In this document: piece by piece, positions 26,952 to 37,828 of the stretch
How positions within the stretch are numbered: the first letter of the stretch is position 1
How the letters are laid out: every line of letters begins with the position of its first letter
Origin: Olsenella sp. oral taxon 807
Lineage (GTDB): Bacteria; Actinomycetota; Coriobacteriia; Coriobacteriales; Atopobiaceae
Length of the DNA: 64,000 bases
Reading direction: 5' to 3'
Assembly (NCBI RefSeq): GCF_001189515.2
Contig: NZ_CP012069.2
Location: 1,054,001-1,118,000 of the forward strand
Notes under the pieces: generated by a model
What the model was told of the DNA's origin: nothing
What the model saw: the letters and a program-made list of their open reading frames with translations, nothing else
The model's database searches: none
Made by a program: the position numbers and the translations under genes

Positions 26952-27515
26952 ATGTCCCTCATAGGAAGAGAGATCAAGGACTTCAGCGTCCAGGCCTACC
27001 AGGATGGCCAGACCAGGACCGTCACGAAGGAGGACACGCTCGGTGCGTGGAGCCTGTTCTTCTTCTACCCTGCGGACTTCACCTTCGTGTGCCCCACGGA
27101 GTTGGAGGACCTCGCTGACCACTACGACGAGTTTAAGGCCGCAGGTGCCGAGATCTACTCTGTGTCTTGCGACACCGAGTTCGTCCACAAGGCGTGGCAC
27201 GAGGAGTCAAAGAGCATCGCCAAGGTTCGCTACCCCATGCTCGCCGACCCCGCCCACGTGCTCGCACGAGGCTTCAAGGTCCTCATGAGGGATGCCGGCC
27301 AGGCGCAGCGCGGCGCCTTCATCGTTGACCCCGAGGGCAGAGTCCAGGTTGAGATGATTACCGCGAGCGGCATCGGGCGCAACGCCGATGAGCTGCTTCG
27401 CCTGCTCAAGGCCGCACAGTTCGTGGCGAAGCACGGTGACCAGGTGTGTCCCGCCAGGTGGCGGCCCGGCTCTGCGACCCTCAAGCCCAGCCTCGATCTG
27501 GTAGGTCAGCTGTAG
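26952..27515 (+). CDS. ahpC: Alkyl hydroperoxide reductase C (peroxiredoxin)
   Basis: A 187-residue typical two-cysteine peroxiredoxin reducing H2O2 and organic peroxides. The peroxidatic site reads FTFVCPTE (Cys near residue 47) and the resolving cysteine is in QVCPARW. Length and MSLIGREIKDF start match AhpC. No ahpF or thioredoxin reductase is adjacent, so its reductant is encoded elsewhere. It is controlled from a promoter overlapped by a Fur/PerR-like box. Confidence 0.93.
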   Translation: MSLIGREIKDFSVQAYQDGQTRTVTKEDTLGAWSLFFFYPADFTFVCPTELEDLADHYDEFKAAGAEIYSVSCDTEFVHKAWHEESKSIAKVRYPMLADPAHVLARGFKVLMRDAGQAQRGAFIVDPEGRVQVEMITASGIGRNADELLRLLKAAQFVAKHGDQVCPARWRPGSATLKPSLDLVGQL

Positions 27516-27551
27516 CGCTGGCCCGTGCGCTACAGACGCAGACCAAGACGG

Positions 27552-27592
27552 GACGTCCGGATGCCACGGCGCCTGCCGAGCATCTGGACGTC
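27552..27592 (+). terminator. Hairpin after ahpC
   Basis: GACGTCCGGATGC and GCATCTGGACGTC form a 13-bp stem with one weak pair and a 15-base loop, 37 bases after the ahpC stop. There is no T-tract, so intrinsic termination is uncertain. Confidence 0.4.
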
Positions 27593-27731
27593 TCCGACGA
27601 GGGAAGCGCGTGCTCGTGGACGCCTGTGGTCATGCTGCGCATTCGCCCCCGCCTCACCGCGCCACCCCATAGAATGGTCATGATGCGGGCATCGACCCGT
27701 CGGTTCGCACGTGAGCACGCAAGGAGCGCAT

Positions 27732-29279
<1,548 letters not shown>

Positions 29280-29350
29280 TAAAGTCCCGCCGAGAAGCCC
29301 GGGACAGGGGCGGATCGCTGTCCATCCATACCTCCTACCTGCGGATATGA

Positions 29351-29356
29351 TATAAT
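29351..29356 (+). promoter_or_regulatory. -10 element of the transposase promoter
   Basis: TATAAT preceded by TGA (extended -10 form), 36 bases before the transposase ATG. No clear -35 is seen. Confidence 0.4.
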
Positions 29357-29391
29357 TCGAGGTCGTTGGCGACTAGGTTGGGGGTATCCGC

Positions 29392-30465
29392 ATGGCACAG
29401 CTCACATTCTCTGACGTCGAGATGGGCATGGGACGGAAGCGCGAGACCAGGCGCTCCCGGTTCCTCGACCGCCTCTCCAAGTCCTGCCCCTGGGACGCCT
29501 GGCTCGCCCTCGTGAGGGAGGCCCGCGGGGCCGACGCCGGGGCGAGGGGGGCCGGCCCCGCGATGGGCAGGCCGAGGGTCGACGACCTCGTGCTGCTGCG
29601 CATGTACATGGTGCAGGTCTGCTTCGGCCTCTCCGACCGCGAGTGCGAGGACCAGGTCTGGGACTCCGCGACGATGCGCTCCTTCGTCGGCGTGGCGCCC
29701 TTCGAGGTCCCCGACGCCACGACCCTGTGCAAGTTTCGCCACCTGCTCGAGCGCTGCGGGGTCGGCGAGGCCATGGTCTCCTCGGCCTTCGGGTCCGCCG
29801 CGGACGGAGGGCTCGCCGTGAGCCGGGGCACCATCGTGGACGCCACCTTCATCGAGAGCCCGTCGTCGACGAGGAACGCCGACGGCGCGCGGGATCCCGA
29901 CGCCCACCAGGCCAAGAAGGGGCAGAACTGGCACTTCGGGTACAAGCTCGGGGTGGGCGTGGACGCCGAGACGGGCGTGCCGCACTCGGTGCGCATGGAC
30001 GCCGCGAACGTCCACGACCTCGACCAGGTCCCCGACCTCGTGCGCGAGGGTGACGAGCGCGTCTGGGCCGACGCCGGCTACGTCGGCGTCGGGAGGAGGC
30101 CGGAGGTCGCCGGCGACCCCTCCCTCTCCGGCGTCGAGTGGATCGTCGCCAAGAGGCGCTCGCAGGTCGGCGAGGACGACCTGGTCGCAGAGGCCGCCAA
30201 GTCGGCCGCCCGCAGTGTCGTCGAGCACGTCTTCCACTGGGTCAAGGACATATTCGGGCTGCGGAAGACGCGCTATAAGGGGCTCGCCAAGGTGTCCAAC
30301 CAGGCCTTCGCCGCCGTCGCCGCAGCCGGCTGCATGATCGCGAGGCGGGGACGGCGGCTCTGCGGGCCGCCCCTCGCGCTGTCGGCGGAGAGGATAGCCC
30401 TGCAACGCGAGAGGCTCGAGGAGCGGCGACGGAGGGCGGAGGGTGGGGCGCCGGCCGCGGCATAG
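29392..30465 (+). CDS. IS5-family transposase
   Basis: A 357-residue DDE transposase. The N-terminal DUF772-like part reads GRPRVDDLVLLRMYMVQ and FGLSDRECEDQVWDS. The catalytic residues probably lie in GTIVDATFIE (D), RVWADAGYVG (D) and SVVEHVFHWVKDIFG (E, with the Y-2-R-like continuation LRKTRYKG). It appears complete. Base composition is even more GC-rich than the neighbouring genes, consistent with foreign origin. It reads in the same direction as ettA. Confidence 0.92.
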   Translation: MAQLTFSDVEMGMGRKRETRRSRFLDRLSKSCPWDAWLALVREARGADAGARGAGPAMGRPRVDDLVLLRMYMVQVCFGLSDRECEDQVWDSATMRSFVGVAPFEVPDATTLCKFRHLLERCGVGEAMVSSAFGSAADGGLAVSRGTIVDATFIESPSSTRNADGARDPDAHQAKKGQNWHFGYKLGVGVDAETGVPHSVRMDAANVHDLDQVPDLVREGDERVWADAGYVGVGRRPEVAGDPSLSGVEWIVAKRRSQVGEDDLVAEAAKSAARSVVEHVFHWVKDIFGLRKTRYKGLAKVSNQAFAAVAAAGCMIARRGRRLCGPPLALSAERIALQRERLEERRRRAEGGAPAAA

Positions 30466-30619
30466 CCTACCGCTGGCCGTCCCGCCATGGTCTGGGAGGC
30501 TGCGGCATGGCCCCCGGAGACCGGCGTAGCCCGCTTGGGGGCGTTGGAGCCCTCCTCACGTCAAAAATCACCCATGCTGGTCCCGAAGGGACGGGATCGG
30601 CGACTTTATCATCGCTTTC

Positions 30620-30766
30620 CTAGCCTGGGAGGGCACGGATGAGCGACCCGGCGCCTGGCATTGGTTCGAGGGCAACTTCGAGGACTACCAGAGGGATCGT
30701 GAGCGGCGTCTTGGTCCTGACCTCTCGAAGCCACATCGCCTGCACCGCAAGCTCACTCGCGACTGA
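30620..30766 (+). pseudogene. ettA: EttA, 3' remnant
   Basis: The last 49 codons (including stop) of ettA, displaced by the IS. They read LAWEGTDERPGAWHWFEGNFEDY through HRLHRKLTRD, the standard ABC-F EttA C-terminus with W-FEGN(F/Y)-Y. There is no start codon of its own. It ends 40 bases before the release-factor-like gene. Confidence 0.92.
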
Positions 30767-30806
30767 GTGCCAGTCGTCGCTCGCACAGGTCAGGAAGGGA
30801 AGGGGC

Positions 30807-31184
30807 ATGGGCACTCATCTTACCTGCCATGACTATGGGTGCTACGCCCGTCTTGACCTCGATGCGCTGGCAGGCCAGTGCAGGGCCGAGGCCTTCCATG
30901 CGTCAGGTCCGGGTGGCCAGGGGGTCAACACGGCAAGCTCCGCTGTGCGCATGCGCCACATGCCGACAGGTATCGTCGTCACGAGTCGTGCCGAGCGCTC
31001 GCAGCTTCAGAACCGCCATGCCTGCCTTCGCAAGATCCGCGCCGAGCTGCTTCGCCGCTCGACCCCTCCTAAGGTGCGTCGTGCGACCAGGCCGTCTGGG
31101 GCCTCAATCCGCCGTCGCCTAGAGGCCAAGCGCCGTCGTGCCGGCGTCAAGCGCCTGCGTCGCCGCCCGGGAATAGACGAGTGA
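30807..31184 (+). CDS. Peptide chain release factor-like protein (GGQ domain)
   Basis: A 125-residue protein holding only the peptidyl-tRNA hydrolysis domain of class I release factors. The GGQ loop is HASGPGGQGVNTASSAVRM, followed by a long arginine-rich C-terminal tail. There is no codon-recognition domain. ArfB/YaeJ and PrfH-like proteins share this design and rescue stalled ribosomes or unusual substrates. Which subfamily this belongs to is unclear. The ATG at 30807 follows AGGAAGGGAAGGGG. Before the IS inserted it sat 40 bases after ettA, implying a shared transcript with another ribosome-acting factor. Confidence 0.8.
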   Translation: MGTHLTCHDYGCYARLDLDALAGQCRAEAFHASGPGGQGVNTASSAVRMRHMPTGIVVTSRAERSQLQNRHACLRKIRAELLRRSTPPKVRRATRPSGASIRRRLEAKRRRAGVKRLRRRPGIDE

Positions 31185-31464
31185 CGCTCGCAGGTGCGCC
31201 AGACCAGCGTGCGCAGATCGGTTGCTCCCGCCCGAGTTGCCTTTCGCTCGTGCTCTGCCTGCAGTTCTGCGGCCGCACGGCACTCAACGACCGGGGTGCC
31301 TGCGGGACAGGAGGGTGACCTTCCGCTCCACGAGAGAGGTAAGGAGCAGGTGCTTCTGTGCATTCCGTATTGATGCGCGTTCTCTTATCACCCTGCATCC
31401 CTTTTGCACATCGGGCGCGTATCGTCTGCCTATTAGTCGGTACGCAGCTTTGGGAAGGGGCATC

Positions 31465-33045
31465 ATGTGTACTGAAGCGCAGGCTGGAGTGACCAACGAG
31501 CTTCTTGACGCCGTCATGAGGGCGGCGGACGAGACACCCGATGCCGTCGCGTACCACACTCACGGCGTCGATGACGTCAGCTACGCCAGTCTCTGGGATG
31601 GTGCCTGCCGTATCGCGTGGGCCCTGCTCGATCACGTGCCCAACAAGGCGCCTGTCATCGTGTACTCGGGCAAGACCCCGCTCGCCGTCATGTCGTTTCT
31701 GGGCTGCTTGCTCGCGGGCCATGCGTTCGTGCCCGTAGACTCGGAGCTGCCGGTGCAGCGCGTGCATGACATCGCCTCGCAGATCGAGGGCGCGGTGCTC
31801 CTTGCCTGTGAGGACGTTCCGCACGAGCTCGCACACGACCTCGAGAGCGGCCTTGTCGTGGACGTGCGCAGGGTCCTCGATACGAGCGAGCACATCAGGG
31901 GCCGTCAGAGCACCCCGCCTCGCGAGAGTTGGGTCAAGGGTGAGGACACCCACTACATCATCTTCACCTCGGGCTCGACCGGCCGTCCCAAGGGCATCGA
32001 GGTCTCGGCCGCAAACGTCGCCAACTTCATGCGCTGGCTGCGCGGGTTCCCGCTCGTGTGCGATGGGGGACGGACCTTTCTTGACCAGGCTCACTACTCC
32101 TTCGACCTCTCGGAGTACGAGCTGGTGGGTTCCCTTGCCACGGGCGGGAGGCTGCATGCCGTCTCGAGCGAGGTCGCCAAGGACTATCGGACACTCTTCG
32201 ATGAGCTTGCGGCCTCTGAGGTGGAGATCTGGGTCTCGACGCCCTCGTTTGCCGACTTCTGCCTGGTGGACAAGGACTTCTCCAGAGAGCTTCTGCCTGA
32301 GCTTGGCATGTTCCTCTTTTGTGGTGAGGAGCTGCATCGCACGACCGCCCACGAGCTGCGTAGGCGCTTTCCCAAGGCACGTATCGTCAATACCTACGGC
32401 CCCACCGAGTCAACGGTGGCCGTCACCTACGTCGAGCTTTCCGATGAGGAGCTGTCCGGTGGTGAGGGGGCGCTTCCCGTCGGCCGTCCGCGTGAGGGTA
32501 CGGAGCTTCGCATCGTAGACCCCGACACGGGCAGGGCCTGTCCGGCGGGTGTCTCTGGCGAGATCGTGATTGTGGGTGACACCGTGGCGAAGGGCTACTA
32601 CGAGAACCCCGAGAAGACTCAAGAGGCCTTCTTCCAGACCGAGCTGGCCGACGGTACGCCCACGCGAGGCTACCATACCGGTGACCTTGGCCATGTGGAC
32701 GAGGGCGGCATGCTCTTCTGCGAGGGTCGCTTCGACTCGCTCGTCAAGCTCAACGGCTTTCGGATAGAGCTCGGTGAGGTCGAGGGTTGCCTGGCAGAGG
32801 CGCCTGGCGTTGCCCAGGCGGCGGTCGTTCCCGTCAGGCGCGACGGGCGCGTCAGGAGCCTGCGAGCCTTCGTCGTCCTCGAGGAGCGCTTGGACGATGG
32901 CGACTTCGAGCTCGCGCGCCGCCTCAAGGGCTTTCTCTCGTCGCACCTGCCTTCCTACATGGTGCCCCGCTCGATCAAGTTCGTCGAGCGCATGCCGCTC
33001 ACGGCCAACGGGAAGGTTGACCGCAAGGCCCTTCAGCGGACGTAG
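31465..33045 (+). CDS. dltA: D-alanine--poly(phosphoribitol) ligase / D-Ala-carrier ligase
   Basis: A 526-residue adenylating enzyme that activates D-alanine with ATP and loads it onto the DltC carrier. Motifs: the A3 loop IIFTSGSTGRPKGIEVS, A5 NTYGPTEST, A7 YHTGDLG, A8 CEGRFDSLVKLNGFRIELGEVE and A10 LTANGKVDRKAL. It starts at ATG 31465 with GGGAAGGGG upstream. It is the first gene of a dlt operon. The 280 bases before it, back to 31185, show no gene. Confidence 0.93.
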   Translation: MCTEAQAGVTNELLDAVMRAADETPDAVAYHTHGVDDVSYASLWDGACRIAWALLDHVPNKAPVIVYSGKTPLAVMSFLGCLLAGHAFVPVDSELPVQRVHDIASQIEGAVLLACEDVPHELAHDLESGLVVDVRRVLDTSEHIRGRQSTPPRESWVKGEDTHYIIFTSGSTGRPKGIEVSAANVANFMRWLRGFPLVCDGGRTFLDQAHYSFDLSEYELVGSLATGGRLHAVSSEVAKDYRTLFDELAASEVEIWVSTPSFADFCLVDKDFSRELLPELGMFLFCGEELHRTTAHELRRRFPKARIVNTYGPTESTVAVTYVELSDEELSGGEGALPVGRPREGTELRIVDPDTGRACPAGVSGEIVIVGDTVAKGYYENPEKTQEAFFQTELADGTPTRGYHTGDLGHVDEGGMLFCEGRFDSLVKLNGFRIELGEVEGCLAEAPGVAQAAVVPVRRDGRVRSLRAFVVLEERLDDGDFELARRLKGFLSSHLPSYMVPRSIKFVERMPLTANGKVDRKALQRT

Positions 33046-33063
33046 CGAAGGTAGCCTTGACCC

Positions 33064-34251
33064 ATGGCCTTCTTTGTTGACCCCAGCTTCTTCATCGTGC
33101 TTTTTGTGTCTGTCGTGGTTGCTGCCGTGCTCGGGCTTAGCGAGAGACCGTTGGCGCCTTGGGGCATGGTCGTCTCGGCGCTATTGCTCGCGGGTCTCTT
33201 CTGGGGTGAGGTCGCGCAGCTCGTGGCGCTTGCGCTCTTTGTTGCGCTGTCGCTTGCCTGCACCCGCTGGCTCATGGCGGCGCCTGGGCAGAGGGGGCGT
33301 TTCGTAGCCTCGGTGCTCCTCGTCGTGGCTCCCCTCGTTATCTATAAGCTCACGCTGTCACTCACGTCGGCGGGCCTTCTCGGTTTCGTGGGCATCAGCT
33401 ACGCCACCTTCAAGTCGGTGCAGGTGCTGATGGAGGTCCACGACGGGCTCATCGAGCCCAAGGGCCTGCGCGTGGCTGACCAGCTCTACTTTCTGCTGAA
33501 CTTCTTCGAGTTCGATTCGGGTCCCATCGATCGCAGTCGCCGCTTTGTCGAGGACGTTCACCGCAGGCTTCCGCGTGACGAGTATGCCGAGCTGCTCGCC
33601 AAGGGCATCCTCTTGATCTTGGGTGGCCTCGCCTACAAGATGGTGATCGCCTCCCTCATCCACAAGGGCTACTCCCTCGTCGCCTGGGGAGACGGCCCTG
33701 TCTGGCAGGAACTCTGGACGCAGGTCATCGTTTGCTACCGCTATGGGCTCTACCTCTTCTTCGACTTCGCGGGCTACACGATGATGGCCATGGGCGCCGG
33801 CTACTGCCTGGGCGTGAGGGTCCCGCGCAACTTCCGGGCGCCGTTTTTGGCCCAGGACCTCATTGACTTCTGGAACCGCTGGCACATCACGCTCTCCTCC
33901 TGGCTCAGGGACTTCGTGTTCATGCGCGTCACACGCCTGCTCATGAAGCGCAAGGTCTTCATGGGCAGGAAGGGGAGGCTTCGCACGGCCCAGCTTGGCC
34001 TTTTTGCCAACATGCTGCTCATGGGCTTCTGGCACGGGGTGACGGTGGACTACGTGGGCTACGGCATCTATCACGGCATCCTCATGGCCGCAACAGAGGG
34101 TTGGCACAAGAGTGGGTACTATAAGGCGCACAAGGATGCGACGTGGTTCAAGGTCGCCTCGTGGTTCGTGACGATGCAACTGGTGTTCGTGGGCTTTGCG
34201 CTGTTCTCTGGGCAGCTGAGCTTCGTCCTGAAAGGAGTTTTGAATGGGTGA
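33064..34251 (+). CDS. dltB: D-alanyl transfer protein DltB (MBOAT)
   Basis: A 395-residue MBOAT-family membrane protein that works with DltC to pass D-alanine across the membrane toward teichoic acid. Many helices; the MBOAT core includes FDFAGYTMMAMGAGY, DFWNRWHITLSSWLRDFVF and the catalytic His in LMGFWHGVTVDY. It starts 18 bases after dltA and overlaps dltC by 8 bases. Confidence 0.93.
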   Translation: MAFFVDPSFFIVLFVSVVVAAVLGLSERPLAPWGMVVSALLLAGLFWGEVAQLVALALFVALSLACTRWLMAAPGQRGRFVASVLLVVAPLVIYKLTLSLTSAGLLGFVGISYATFKSVQVLMEVHDGLIEPKGLRVADQLYFLLNFFEFDSGPIDRSRRFVEDVHRRLPRDEYAELLAKGILLILGGLAYKMVIASLIHKGYSLVAWGDGPVWQELWTQVIVCYRYGLYLFFDFAGYTMMAMGAGYCLGVRVPRNFRAPFLAQDLIDFWNRWHITLSSWLRDFVFMRVTRLLMKRKVFMGRKGRLRTAQLGLFANMLLMGFWHGVTVDYVGYGIYHGILMAATEGWHKSGYYKAHKDATWFKVASWFVTMQLVFVGFALFSGQLSFVLKGVLNG

Positions 34252-34501
34252 GAAGATATCCGAGGTCGAGCTGGAACGTCGCATGCTTGACCTCATGGAG
34301 GAGGTCTGCGAGGACGAGGCCGTACGCGACCATCGCGACGAGGACCTCTTTGAGCTGGGACTGCTCGATTCCATGGCCGCCGTGGAGCTCTTGGTGGGGA
34401 TAGAGGAGGAGTTCGGCGTCTCCATAGCGCCAACGGAGCTTCCCCGTGATCAGATGAATACGGTCAACAAGATCATCGCCCAGGTGGCGAGCAGGCTGTA
34501 G
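34244..34501 (+). CDS. dltC: D-alanine carrier protein
   Basis: An 85-residue acyl-carrier-type protein. The 4'-phosphopantetheine attachment serine is in LGLLDSMAAVELLV. It overlaps the dltB end by 8 bases and carries D-alanyl thioester from DltA to the membrane proteins. Confidence 0.93.
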   Translation: MGEKISEVELERRMLDLMEEVCEDEAVRDHRDEDLFELGLLDSMAAVELLVGIEEEFGVSIAPTELPRDQMNTVNKIIAQVASRL

Positions 34502-34511
34502 GTCCCGCCGC

Positions 34512-35840
34512 ATGTCAGGCAAAACGGGACAAGCTGTTGAGAAGGACGTGTCCCTTCTCACGAGGAGAAGCCTGCTTGCGGGTGTGGGCGCGGGCCTTTC
34601 CGCCTTCGCGGTAGGATGTGTCGCCCTCGACCGTCTCGTGCTGCCAGGGGCGGGCCGGGCGGCGGACTGGCGGCTCTATGATTACGTCTACGTTGACGGT
34701 AAGTCGAACATCAGCTCGTTTGTCGTGAGCAACATGGCCGAGGGCAGTCACATCTGCCTCGGCTCATCTGAGTTCTTCATCTCGAAGGATCGTGTGTCGA
34801 CTTGTCCGCAGGTGGTCTTTGGCGAGCACGTCACCGGTGTCGACATGACCTACGTCGGCGAGACGATGGAGCAGAGCCTCTGGCACTGTATATCGGCGGG
34901 CGCCTATGCGCGAAGACTATCTGGTGACAGGAGGGTCATGCTCGTCGTCTCCCCCCAGTGGTTCTTTAAGGGCTCAGGGGATGCGAGCAAGTTCTCGTCG
35001 AAGTTCAGCTATTCGCTCTATCAGGAGTTCTGCGACAACCCCAGCATCTCAAACGAGACGAGGGCCTACGTGCGTGGCCGTGTAGGCGCCTTGGGTGTCG
35101 ATACCAAGCAGATCGCCGCCGCCAACCGGGACACGCCCGCCTCTGTCCTGGACGCCGCCGCCTACTATGAGGCCGACCAGCTCTTGCTGCGCTCCAAGCT
35201 GGGCGACATCATAGCGAGGGCGCCTGCCAAGGGCGACGTGCGCTGGGCGGGCGTGCCCACCGGCGAGCCCGACTGGGCCCAGCTCATCGCAGACGGTATC
35301 GCCGAGGGAAGGCGAAGGTGCACGAACAACGACTACTACGTGGACGACTCATTCTGGGATGCCCACTCCAATGATAGCTACCAGGTGGGCGAGAACTTCC
35401 ATGAGGCCGACGACGAATATGCTGACTTCGCGCGCCTCCTTGGGGTCTGTGGGGAGTGCGACCTCACGCCGCTGGTGTGCATCCTTCCGATACACGGCCT
35501 TTGGTATGACCACTGTGGGGTGTCGGGCGATGAGCGCCAGGCCTATTATCGGCGCGTGCGCGGCCTCTGTGACGAGGCAGGAGCGAGCTACATGGACTTC
35601 TCGAGCTGCGAGTACGAGAGGTACTTCTTCTATGACACCACGCACCCCGGCTGGGTCGGCTGGGTGCGCATAGAGCAGTCCTACTTCGACTTCATGATGG
35701 GCAGGGACGACCCCTTCCTGGGCGGCGGCAGCCATGGAGAGGCAGCAGGGCTCTTATCGCCCGACGCGACACAGGCGGCAGGCGACGGCGACGCCAATGG
35801 CGATGCCGCCACATCTGTCACGAGCGGGGAGGGGAGTTGA
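34512..35840 (+). CDS. dltD: D-alanyl transfer protein DltD
   Basis: A 442-residue protein with one N-terminal membrane anchor (LLAGVGAGLSAFAVGCVAL) and an outward SGNH-like hydrolase domain. The nucleophile region is HICLGSSEFF. The catalytic Asp/His pair is in YDTTHPGWVGWVR (usual D-xxHxGW). The C-terminal ~40 residues are low-complexity and variable. DltD is needed for the final transfer of D-alanine to lipoteichoic acid. It starts 10 bases after dltC. Confidence 0.9.
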   Translation: MSGKTGQAVEKDVSLLTRRSLLAGVGAGLSAFAVGCVALDRLVLPGAGRAADWRLYDYVYVDGKSNISSFVVSNMAEGSHICLGSSEFFISKDRVSTCPQVVFGEHVTGVDMTYVGETMEQSLWHCISAGAYARRLSGDRRVMLVVSPQWFFKGSGDASKFSSKFSYSLYQEFCDNPSISNETRAYVRGRVGALGVDTKQIAAANRDTPASVLDAAAYYEADQLLLRSKLGDIIARAPAKGDVRWAGVPTGEPDWAQLIADGIAEGRRRCTNNDYYVDDSFWDAHSNDSYQVGENFHEADDEYADFARLLGVCGECDLTPLVCILPIHGLWYDHCGVSGDERQAYYRRVRGLCDEAGASYMDFSSCEYERYFFYDTTHPGWVGWVRIEQSYFDFMMGRDDPFLGGGSHGEAAGLLSPDATQAAGDGDANGDAATSVTSGEGS

Positions 35841-35842
35841 CG

Positions 35843-36034
35843 ATGGGCAGATCTATGCAGCTCGGCCCGCTGTCGCGCGCCAAGGCCTGGCTGATGGCCC
35901 GCGCCGGGCGTCACCCTCGCATCATGGGTGCCCTGGCCGGTGCCCTTGCCTGCGCGCTGTGCGCCCTGCTTTTGTGGTTCATCGTGTTCTCGGGTATGAA
36001 CGGGCCGGTGCAGTTTGTCTATGCGGGATTCTAG
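35843..36034 (+). CDS. dltX: DltX-like small membrane protein
   Basis: A 63-residue protein with a basic N-terminus, one hydrophobic helix (ALAGALACALCALLLWFIVF) and the C-terminal end VQFVYAGF. DltX peptides, found next to dltA in firmicutes, have a single helix and a conserved F-Y-F C-terminal motif (FIYNxF type) needed for D-alanylation. This C-terminus fits that pattern. ATG 35843 follows AGGGGAG at 6 bases; an in-frame TTG at 35837 abuts the site and is unlikely. Its position after dltD rather than before dltA is unusual, and the match is to a short motif. Confidence 0.65.
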   Translation: MGRSMQLGPLSRAKAWLMARAGRHPRIMGALAGALACALCALLLWFIVFSGMNGPVQFVYAGF

Positions 36035-37778
36035 GGCGAGCGCAGGGTCTGGGACGGATGGGGTAGGCGAGCTGATCCGTGGCCTTGTGACGCTGTTGGC
36101 CCTGTGCGTCCTTGTCCTTGGCTGCTGCGCGCTTTCCGGACACATCCATGCGTTCATGCGACATAGTGTGGGATATGTGGGAGAAGCCGTACCGGTGGAC
36201 GGCGCCGTCATCTCGGATGATCAAGATGCTGGACCAGGTGGTCTCTCGCAGACACGGGAGCACGGCGTCCCAAACGACCTTACGGATGACCAGTGGCCAG
36301 ATGGCAGCCAGCCTGACGGTCCCGTTGTCTTGGGTGATAGCTGGTTCGACGATGATGACGAGGAGGCCTTCGAGCCCAAGAACGTTGAGGCCACGCCACC
36401 CGCAGACGTGCTCGAGGCGCGCCTTGACGCCTACCTGAATGCCAACTTTCCAAAGACGGGCCTTCCTGGCGTCGCCGTTGCCGTCGTCGATACCCACGGC
36501 ACCCTCTACGAGCGCACCTTGGGTGACTGCACAGATACGAACTCGACCTTCATCATCGGCTCGCTCTCGAAGTCGTTCACTGCGATCGCCGTCATGCAGC
36601 TCGTGGATCAGGGAAGGGTTGACCTCGACCTTCCCGTCTCGACCTACCTTCCCGACTGCGGTGAGCCCGACAGTGTCACGGTGCGCTCGCTCCTCAACCA
36701 GACGAGCGGCTTTGGCTTCTTTGACTCGCTTGCCGACGCGCGACCCGGTCAGACCGTGGGCTCCTTCTCCTACTCCAACGCCAATTACGACTACCTCGGT
36801 AAGGTGATAGAGCGGGTGAGCGGGCAGAGCTACGCTGCCTACCTGAGTGACAACGTGTTTCGCCCCCTTGGGATGGACGATGCGAGCATCGATCCTGATG
36901 CGGGTGGCTCTGTCGCGCTCGGCCATCGCAACTGGTTTGGGCTCAACATAGCGGATGGTTACGTCCACGAGGATGGCGATGACGCCTGGGGCGGTCCATC
37001 CTCGGGCTATGTGCGGGCCAGCCTGAGTGACATGGAGAGGTACCTGCGCATGTACCTCAATGGCGGTGACGGCGTCCTCAACGCTGTGTCCATGCGACGT
37101 CTCGCCCTCAGCCGGGTGTGTCAGCCTGGGAGTGACATGAGCTACGGTATGGGTTGGTTCACGTACTTCTGGGATAACGGCGAGATGGTCATGACCCATG
37201 ACGGTGACGTCGAGAACTACGTCGCGCACATGGTCGTGTTACCGTCGCGAGGCATCGCGATCGTTCTCATGGGCAACGCGGGTGACGTCTTTGGGGGCAA
37301 CGACGCCTTCTTTCAAATGGCAGACGGCGTGAACGCGATAGCCGTCGGCTCGGATGCAGCCGAGGTGGACGGAAGCTATGGCATGGCACAGCATGCGGGC
37401 TATGACCTCCTGTATGTGCTTGGCCTTGGCGCTGCGCTCTGGGGCCTCGTGAGCTCAAGACGCTGGCTTTATCGCCTTGAGGCTGCTCTCGAGGCGGGCG
37501 AGGCGCAGGGGCTGGTGGCTCGTGCGGTCGTGGCCCATGTGCTCCTTCCCGCCTGTCTCCCATGGATCGCCGTCAGCTTCGAGGGGAACTGGCGTGACTT
37601 CTCGACCTTCGTGCCCGATGCCGCGCTGGTGGTCATCGTGCTCTGTGTGCTCCTCTCGCTTGGTGGCGTACTGCGCCTTGCGGGTGCCTGGCGGGCGGGT
37701 TTGCTGGGTGGGCATCGCCAGGCTTGTGCCAGGATCTTGCCAGGCCAAAAAGCTGCGTCATCGTCTCAGGGCGATTGA
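36021..37778 (+). CDS. Membrane-anchored serine hydrolase (class C beta-lactamase/PBP4* family)
   Basis: A 585-residue protein with an N-terminal anchor (LVTLLALCVLVLGCCAL) and an acidic linker of about 80 residues. An extracytoplasmic beta-lactamase-fold domain follows, with SxxK SLSK, YxN SYSNANYD and an HxG in MTHDGDV. Then come about three C-terminal membrane helices. It overlaps the DltX-like gene by 14 bases, tying it to the dlt operon. Relatives include FmtA of S. aureus, which removes D-alanine from teichoic acid. A role as a D-alanyl esterase is an attractive inference, but peptidase or carboxylesterase activity cannot be excluded. The ribosome-binding site before ATG 36021 is weak, suggesting translational coupling. 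Confidence 0.8.
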   Translation: MRDSRASAGSGTDGVGELIRGLVTLLALCVLVLGCCALSGHIHAFMRHSVGYVGEAVPVDGAVISDDQDAGPGGLSQTREHGVPNDLTDDQWPDGSQPDGPVVLGDSWFDDDDEEAFEPKNVEATPPADVLEARLDAYLNANFPKTGLPGVAVAVVDTHGTLYERTLGDCTDTNSTFIIGSLSKSFTAIAVMQLVDQGRVDLDLPVSTYLPDCGEPDSVTVRSLLNQTSGFGFFDSLADARPGQTVGSFSYSNANYDYLGKVIERVSGQSYAAYLSDNVFRPLGMDDASIDPDAGGSVALGHRNWFGLNIADGYVHEDGDDAWGGPSSGYVRASLSDMERYLRMYLNGGDGVLNAVSMRRLALSRVCQPGSDMSYGMGWFTYFWDNGEMVMTHDGDVENYVAHMVVLPSRGIAIVLMGNAGDVFGGNDAFFQMADGVNAIAVGSDAAEVDGSYGMAQHAGYDLLYVLGLGAALWGLVSSRRWLYRLEAALEAGEAQGLVARAVVAHVLLPACLPWIAVSFEGNWRDFSTFVPDAALVVIVLCVLLSLGGVLRLAGAWRAGLLGGHRQACARILPGQKAASSSQGD

Positions 37779-37828
37779 TGATGCTTCTGCGCTATGGGAC
37801 AATGGTCTAGCGAAACGGGAGGTGTGTT

